In this document: positions 44,363 through 49,476 of the stretch, in pieces
Position numbering within the stretch: the first letter of the stretch is position 1
Layout: every line of letters starts with the position of its first letter
NCBI GenBank assembly: GCA_031277315.1
Contig: JAITMP010000029.1
Span: 1 to 49,476, forward strand
Direction of reading: 5' to 3'
Source: Zoogloeaceae bacterium
GTDB taxonomy: Bacteria; Pseudomonadota; Gammaproteobacteria; Burkholderiales; Rhodocyclaceae
DNA length: 49,476 bases
Notes under the pieces: model-generated
The model's input: only the letters and a program-made list of their open reading frames with translations
The model's database searches: none
Told to the model about the DNA's origin: nothing
Position numbers and translations under genes: made by a program

Positions 44363-46120
44363 ATGTCACGTTTCTTTTTACGCCCTTGCCTTCTTGCTTT
44401 GGGCCTGGCGGTTATTTTTGCGTTTCCCGCTCGCGCCGACATTGGCACGGAGGAATTTCTCCGCGATCAGGAGCGGCAACGCCAGTTGCGCGAGCGCCTG
44501 TTGCCGGACGCGGAAGTTCGTTTTCCGCGTAAAACGCCGGGCGCTTCCGGTTTTCAGCTTCCTCTTTCCGAGTCGCCCTGTTTTTCTGTTAACGCCCTTG
44601 TTTTAGATGGCGAACACGCCGACCGCTTTCGTCCCGTCCTCGCAACCCTGCTTGAAGAATCCGGATTTGTTCCCGGCATGTGTCTTGGCGGCAATGGCAT
44701 CAATTTCATCATGTCCCGGCTGCAGGATCAGGTAATCGCCGATGGTTATGTCACAACGCGCATTGTTGCCCAAGCGCAGAACATCGCGCAGGAGCAAAAA
44801 ATCGTCTTGTTGATCATTCCCGGCAAAATTCGTCACCTTCGTTTCGATGGCGGTGACGCGCAGGAAAATTCATACAGCAACGTGAAACGGATGCAGTATT
44901 TCCGCAATGAATTTCCGATGGAGGAAGGCGACTGGCTGAATCTGCGCGACATTGAAACCGCCTTGGAGAATTTTCGGCGGCTGTCGTCGGTGGAAGCGGA
45001 ATTCGAAATTGTTCCGGGCGACATTCCGGGCGAATCGGATATCGTGATCCGGTGGCGGCAGAAATTTCCTTTACGCCTTACCTTGAGCGCCGACGATTCC
45101 GGTTCCCGGCAGACGGGCAAGAACCAAGGCACCGTCGCCGTTTCACTTGAAAACCCGCTCGGCCTGTCAGACATTTTGTATGGCTATTACAGCCATGATC
45201 TGGGCTATAAAAAGCGTCATAGAGACCCCATGACGGGGCAAAAACGGGTATCGGGCACGGAAGGGTACGGATTTCACTACTCCGTCCCGTTCGCCAACTG
45301 GACGCTGGCCTACAACTACGGCTATAGCAAGTATGAACAAGCGGTGGCGGGATTTTTCACCGATTATTTATATTGGGGCACGAGCCATACCCATGATCTG
45401 GGCCTGACGCGCATTCTTTACCGCGATGGCAGCCGCAAGACAAGCGCCGAAGCGGGTCTTTGGTTTCGTTCCGGTCGCAATTACATCGACGATGCCGAAT
45501 TGACGATTCAGCGCCGCCGCACCGCCGGATGGCGCATGGAGGTCGCGCATACGGAATACATCGATGACGCCACCTTGTACGCGCGGGCAAGATACAAGCA
45601 GGGCACGGGCTTGCTGCATTCCCTGCGCGCGCCGGAAGAAGATTTTGATGAAGGCACCTCGCGGATGCGCCTGATAAATGCCGACCTGTCGCTGGCTTGG
45701 CCTTTTTCTCTTGCCAAGGAGCGCTTCGCCTTCAATTCGCAGGCACACTTCCAGCACAACCTGACGCCGCTTGTCGCCCAGGACAAGCTGTCCATTGGCG
45801 GTCGTCATACCGTGCGCGGTTTTGACGGTGAGATCACCCTGATGGCCGAACGGGGCTATTACTGGCGCAACGAACTTGCCTGGCATTACGCGCCCGGCCA
45901 TCAGCTCTACGCGCTCTGGGATCGCGGTCAGGTGCGCGGCCCTTCCGCCCAATGGCTGGCGGGAACCCTCCTGGAAGGAGCGGGCATGGGTGTTCGCGGC
46001 CAGTTCAACGGGGCTGGCAACTGGTTCTATGACCTCTCTGTGTCCAGACCCGTCAAAGCGCCGAAACTGCTTTTTTCCTCCCATGGCGTCATTGCCGCCA
46101 TGATTTCACTAACCTTTTGA
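44363..46120 (+). CDS. two-partner secretion outer-membrane transporter (ShlB/FhaC/CdiB family)
   Basis: A 585-residue TpsB porin that exports the adjacent TpsA across the outer membrane. A signal peptide (FFLRPCLLALGLAVIFAFPARA) is followed by a helix rich in Gln and Arg. Then comes POTRA-like sequence (about 70-220, including ALENFRRLSSVEAEFEIVPG) and a 16-strand barrel. The conserved loop-6 motif VRGF is at residues 484-487 in GGRHTVRGFDGE. The C-terminus ends in an aromatic residue (AMISLTF), as for outer-membrane proteins. The gene and its partner are AT-richer than the elongasome genes upstream. Confidence 0.93.
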   Translation: MSRFFLRPCLLALGLAVIFAFPARADIGTEEFLRDQERQRQLRERLLPDAEVRFPRKTPGASGFQLPLSESPCFSVNALVLDGEHADRFRPVLATLLEESGFVPGMCLGGNGINFIMSRLQDQVIADGYVTTRIVAQAQNIAQEQKIVLLIIPGKIRHLRFDGGDAQENSYSNVKRMQYFRNEFPMEEGDWLNLRDIETALENFRRLSSVEAEFEIVPGDIPGESDIVIRWRQKFPLRLTLSADDSGSRQTGKNQGTVAVSLENPLGLSDILYGYYSHDLGYKKRHRDPMTGQKRVSGTEGYGFHYSVPFANWTLAYNYGYSKYEQAVAGFFTDYLYWGTSHTHDLGLTRILYRDGSRKTSAEAGLWFRSGRNYIDDAELTIQRRRTAGWRMEVAHTEYIDDATLYARARYKQGTGLLHSLRAPEEDFDEGTSRMRLINADLSLAWPFSLAKERFAFNSQAHFQHNLTPLVAQDKLSIGGRHTVRGFDGEITLMAERGYYWRNELAWHYAPGHQLYALWDRGQVRGPSAQWLAGTLLEGAGMGVRGQFNGAGNWFYDLSVSRPVKAPKLLFSSHGVIAAMISLTF

Positions 46121-46155
46121 TGTCTTGCAGCGGCGGTTGGGAAAATAGCGAAAAA

Positions 46156-46182
46156 GGGCTTGTTTTTTCACAAGGCAAGCCC
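46156..46182. terminator. hairpin between the transporter and exoprotein genes
   Basis: GGGCTTG (46156-46162) and CAAGCCC (46176-46182) form a 7-base stem. The only T-run (46163-46168) is in the loop rather than after the stem, so full termination on the plus strand is doubtful. It may attenuate or stabilise the mRNA between the two genes. Confidence 0.4.
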
Positions 46183-46245
46183 AAAATACCCCGTCGCAAT
46201 ATACTTATCTGAAATATACCGGCGTTCTTTTTGAGGCTCATCGTC

Positions 46246-49200
46246 ATGCCAAACTTTCCTGCCTTTTTTCCTGTCCGGGTTATTTCCGGTTTTTTGTTGT
46301 TATGCGCGCCTGTTTTGGTTCATGCCCAGATCATTGCTGATCCTGGAGCGCCGGGTAACCAGCGTCCGGTTGTGACGGGCACGGGCAATGGCTTGCCGCT
46401 TGTCAATATCACCACCCCGAGCGGCAGCGGTGTTTCGATCAACCAATACCGGCAATTTGACGTTCAACGCCCTGGTGTGCTGCTCAACAACAACCGCGCC
46501 CCGCAAGTGGCGACACAGTTGGGCGGTTATGTGCCCGCCAACCCCTATTTGGCCGGTGGCGCTGCGCGCGTCATTGTCAATCAAGTCAACAGCGCCAATC
46601 CCAGTTATTTAGGCGGCCCGATTGAAATTGCCGGCAGCCGCGCCGATCTCGTGATTGCCAACCCGTCGGGTCTGAACATAGACGGCGCCGTGATCCTGAA
46701 CGCCAACCGCGTCACGCTGGCGGCTGGTCAAGTCAACCTTGCTCAAGGCGCCCTCACCGGCTTTGACATTACCGCCGGGCAGATCAATATAGAAGGACTC
46801 GGGCTGGACGCCCGCGACGCTGGCTACACCGAGCTTCTTGCCCGCTCGATCGAACTCAACGCCCAGATTCACGCCCAGGATCTTGCTCTTCTCGCCGGAC
46901 AAAACCGGATCAGCGCCGACGGCGCCATTCAGTCCGGCCCGCCCGAGACCCCCGCGCCCGCCTTCGCGCTTGATGTCAAAGCCCTAGGCGGTATGTACGC
47001 CGGGCAGATCAGACTCATCGGCACCGAAGCCGGCGTTGGCGTCCGGAATCAAGGCGAAGTCATTGCCGCCGGCGCGCTCACCCTCACCTCTGCAGGCGAA
47101 CTCACCAACGGTGGCCGGATGGTTGGCGGCGACCTTGGCCTGAGCGCCCCCGCCATTCACAACCAAGGCGAGATAGCCGCTACCGGCAAGCTCCAGCTTG
47201 CCGCCGCCGACGCGCTCGTAAACGATGGCCGCATCATTGGCGGCGACGTGCGCATCGCCGCCGCGCGCCTCGCCAACCAAGGGCTTGACCTGACTGACGC
47301 CACCCCCGCCCCGGTGATTGCCGCCGGAGGCGACCTTACGCTCGCGGTAGACGAACTCAAGAACACCCATCACGGCCTCATCTACGCCGGGCAAGACCTG
47401 TCGATTGGCGGCCTGACGAACGCCGCCGCCGATTTAATTGAAAACGCCAGCGCCACCATTGAAGCGCAACGCAACCTGACGATTGCAGTCGCGGAACTCA
47501 AAAACCTCAATCTCGACTTCAGGACGCAGACCGTCGTCTGCGCCCAGGCGGGCGATTGCCAGCAGACCAGCGAGATCAACGGTCAAGAATTCGACATGTC
47601 TTCCGACACCCGTTACGGTCAGCAACGGCCCTGGTACGTCTACCCTGAGAGTTACGGCTCGAACGCCAGCCTGAACGCCCAGCTTGAATACGGCGAGCTC
47701 TACGACGACGACAACGAACCAATTATTATCATGAAAGGGGTGGGCAAAAGCGGCTGGTGGCGCTTTCGCTATACCCGGCAAGTTGAAGAAGAACAACTTC
47801 TCAACAGCGATCCTGGCCGCATCATTGCCGGGGGCGATCTGACGATAGATGGCGCGAGTCTTCTCAACGACAAGAGCCAGATACTGGCCGGCGGCGTGCT
47901 TGCCGTGCTCGCGCAAGACATCCAGAACATCGGCTACGAAGGGAAAGTCACGGTTATCGACAGCGGCACCGCCTCCCAGGTCAGGCGCAAAAAACGCAGA
48001 GGCGACGACACTCAAAGATGGACCAACTACGCCTATCTCGATGACCGCAGCTTCACCTACCATCTGGCCGGTGACTTCGGCGGGGGCCAATCCGGCATCA
48101 CCCAACCGCTCGCCGGCGGCCTGTTCAAGCCTGCCGACCCGGCCAGCCCCTACCTTTTTGCGGCTGACCCCTTCCTCATCTCGCTCAAGGACTACCTCTC
48201 CTCCGACTACTACTTCCAGCAACTCCAGCTTGATCCGGCGAATGCGCAAAAGCGGCTTGGCGACGGATTCTACGAACAACGGCTGATACAAGAACAAGTC
48301 GCGCAACTCACCGGCCAACGCTATCTTGCCGGCTACGCCGATGACCAGGCGCAATACCGCGCCCTGATGGAATCCGGCCTTGCCTATGCCCAAACCTGGG
48401 GTCTGATTCCCGGTGTTGCCTTAAGCGCCGAACAGATGGCGCAACTGACCACGCCGATGGTCTGGCTGGTCGAAGAGCAGGTCACGCTGCCCGACGGCAG
48501 TCAGGTAAGCGCGCTCGCTCCGCGCCTCTACCTTGCCGCCGGCGCCGCCGCGCCCGCCAACGCCGGCCTGATGGCCGCGCGCCAAGTGGAAATTCTCGCC
48601 AGCGGCGAACTCAAGAACAGCGCCACGATTCAAAGCCAGACACAACTGCTGCTGGCTGCCACTGACATTCGCAACGACGGTCGTCTTGCCGGCGCCCAGG
48701 TTATCGCCCTTGCCGGGAACGACCTGCAAAACAGCGGCGTGATTGAAGCGACTGACGCCATTCGCCTGCAAGCGGGCAATGATCTTGCGCTACGCACCAC
48801 CACCACCAGCAACCAGACCGCCATCGGCGAGCGCACCACGCTCAACCAAAGCGCCCGCGTCGAACTCGGAGAAAACGCCCAAGGCGAGCTCATCCTCCAA
48901 GCTGGCCGCAACCTTACCCTTGACGCAGCGGCGCTCATCAACCGCGCCGAATCCAGCCAAACCGTGATTGCCGCCGGCGGCGATATCAACCTGGGCACGG
49001 TAAAGACGGATTACGAAATGCGCTTTGGCGCCGCCCGCCGCGAAGCCATGACCGAAGAACACGGCAGCCTGATCGCCACCCAGGGCGACCTCACCCTTGC
49101 CGCCGCGAACGACCTCACCGCCCAAGGCGCCTACCTCAACAGCGCTGCCGGCCGCATCCAGCTCATGGCCGGCAACGATCTCACCCTTGCCACGGCCCAA

Positions 49201-49476
49201 TCCACCACCGATGTACAAAACAAAGTCAAGGACAGCGGCAGCAACGGTCTTCTCTCCTCGGGCAGCCAGACCCAATACTGGGACACCCAGACCGAAACGC
49301 AAACCGGCACCGTCATCTCCGCAGCGGCGGTCAGCATCATTGCCGGCCACGATGCCACGCTCAGCGGCGCCTCGGTCGTTGCCGACGGCGCCGTGCAGAT
49401 TGCTGCCGCCAACGACCTTACGATTGAATCGGCGCAAAACCGCGTTACCGCCCACTACCAAAAGCAAGAAAAGAAA
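46246..49476 (+). CDS. filamentous haemagglutinin/CdiA-type exoprotein, 3'-truncated by window
   Basis: The frame stays open from the ATG at 46246 to the last base, 1077 codons without a stop, so the protein is larger than shown. The signal peptide ends near PVLVHAQ. The TPS secretion domain follows (about residues 35-300) with GVSINQYRQFDVQRPGVLLNN and ARVIVNQVNSANPS. NPYL (99-102) and NPSG (139-142) stand where NPNL and NPNG are usual. Beta-helix FHA repeats follow, with recurrent AAGGDLTL, LKN and AGNDL. Blocks GRIIAGGDLTIDGASLLNDKSQILAGG and WLVEEQVTLPDGSQV resemble CdiA-type contact-inhibition effectors. A TGAGG precedes the start. The toxin domain and any immunity gene lie beyond the edge. 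Confidence 0.92.
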   Translation, partial: MPNFPAFFPVRVISGFLLLCAPVLVHAQIIADPGAPGNQRPVVTGTGNGLPLVNITTPSGSGVSINQYRQFDVQRPGVLLNNNRAPQVATQLGGYVPANPYLAGGAARVIVNQVNSANPSYLGGPIEIAGSRADLVIANPSGLNIDGAVILNANRVTLAAGQVNLAQGALTGFDITAGQINIEGLGLDARDAGYTELLARSIELNAQIHAQDLALLAGQNRISADGAIQSGPPETPAPAFALDVKALGGMYAGQIRLIGTEAGVGVRNQGEVIAAGALTLTSAGELTNGGRMVGGDLGLSAPAIHNQGEIAATGKLQLAAADALVNDGRIIGGDVRIAAARLANQGLDLTDATPAPVIAAGGDLTLAVDELKNTHHGLIYAGQDLSIGGLTNAAADLIENASATIEAQRNLTIAVAELKNLNLDFRTQTVVCAQAGDCQQTSEINGQEFDMSSDTRYGQQRPWYVYPESYGSNASLNAQLEYGELYDDDNEPIIIMKGVGKSGWWRFRYTRQVEEEQLLNSDPGRIIAGGDLTIDGASLLNDKSQILAGGVLAVLAQDIQNIGYEGKVTVIDSGTASQVRRKKRRGDDTQRWTNYAYLDDRSFTYHLAGDFGGGQSGITQPLAGGLFKPADPASPYLFAADPFLISLKDYLSSDYYFQQLQLDPANAQKRLGDGFYEQRLIQEQVAQLTGQRYLAGYADDQAQYRALMESGLAYAQTWGLIPGVALSAEQMAQLTTPMVWLVEEQVTLPDGSQVSALAPRLYLAAGAAAPANAGLMAARQVEILASGELKNSATIQSQTQLLLAATDIRNDGRLAGAQVIALAGNDLQNSGVIEATDAIRLQAGNDLALRTTTTSNQTAIGERTTLNQSARVELGENAQGELILQAGRNLTLDAAALINRAESSQTVIAAGGDINLGTVKTDYEMRFGAARREAMTEEHGSLIATQGDLTLAAANDLTAQGAYLNSAAGRIQLMAGNDLTLATAQSTTDVQNKVKDSGSNGLLSSGSQTQYWDTQTETQTGTVISAAAVSIIAGHDATLSGASVVADGAVQIAAANDLTIESAQNRVTAHYQKQEKK

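Overview
The window is a dense, GC-rich stretch of bacterial chromosome that looks betaproteobacterial, probably Rhodocyclales- or Nitrosomonadales-like. The evidence is the gshA type (the family shared by betaproteobacteria and acidithiobacilli), the gshA-gshB-apbE-PTS(IIA/HPr/EI)-metX-metW run, and divergent gatCAB and mreBCD-mrdA-rodA-rlpA clusters with xthA and pyrE nearby. The genus cannot be fixed from what is visible. No rRNA, tRNA, CRISPR array, insertion sequence or prophage was seen. No stretch above about 300 bases lacks a gene.

Layout. 1-4055: a 5'-truncated ApbE flavinyltransferase, an alpha/beta hydrolase, a DUF2905 membrane protein overlapped by the tail of a DUF1444 protein, and cca. 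4293-8913: rhodanese plus membrane thioredoxin, a small unknown gene, the YifB/ComM AAA ATPase, a Tat-exported dienelactone hydrolase and a CBS-pair protein. 8936-11331 (minus): vapB-vapC, a PrxQ/Bcp peroxiredoxin, an NlpC/P60 lipoprotein and MgtC. 11490-17535: a CbiM-like permease, an AT-richer membrane protein, purU, an ABC-F ATPase, a coiled-coil secreted protein and an orphan adenine methylase. 17564-25249: gshA and gshB (glutathione synthesis), a second ApbE, the regulatory PTS trio, then metX and metW. metX is preceded by what appears to be a complete SAM-II riboswitch: a promoter with a TTGACA -35 box, the aptamer, and an intrinsic terminator. 25246-31477: an AmpG-like MFS transporter, a DUF2157/DUF4401/GDYXXLXY membrane operon, a YqjD/YqjE/YqjK-like trio and xthA. 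31504-37446: pyrE, a secreted coiled-coil protein, an AT-rich DUF4145 gene, and gatCAB with a lipoprotein gene between gatA and gatB. 37540-44109: the elongasome operon mreB-mreC-mreD-mrdA-rodA-rlpA. 44110-49476: an AT-rich boundary, then a two-partner secretion locus with a FhaC/CdiB-type transporter and a large FHA/CdiA-type exoprotein that runs off the right edge.

Many neighbours overlap by 4 nt or slightly more (ATGA-type junctions), which points to translationally coupled operons. Superimposed on ordinary housekeeping DNA are several short tandem repeats with a 10-12 bp period, mostly at gene ends. One places four in-frame TGA codons after cca. Another places stop codons in all three frames after the MFS gene. 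These repeats, the SAM-II switch, the triple-overlap locus at 1.8-2.0 kb and the two-partner/CDI-like locus are the items most worth a second look.
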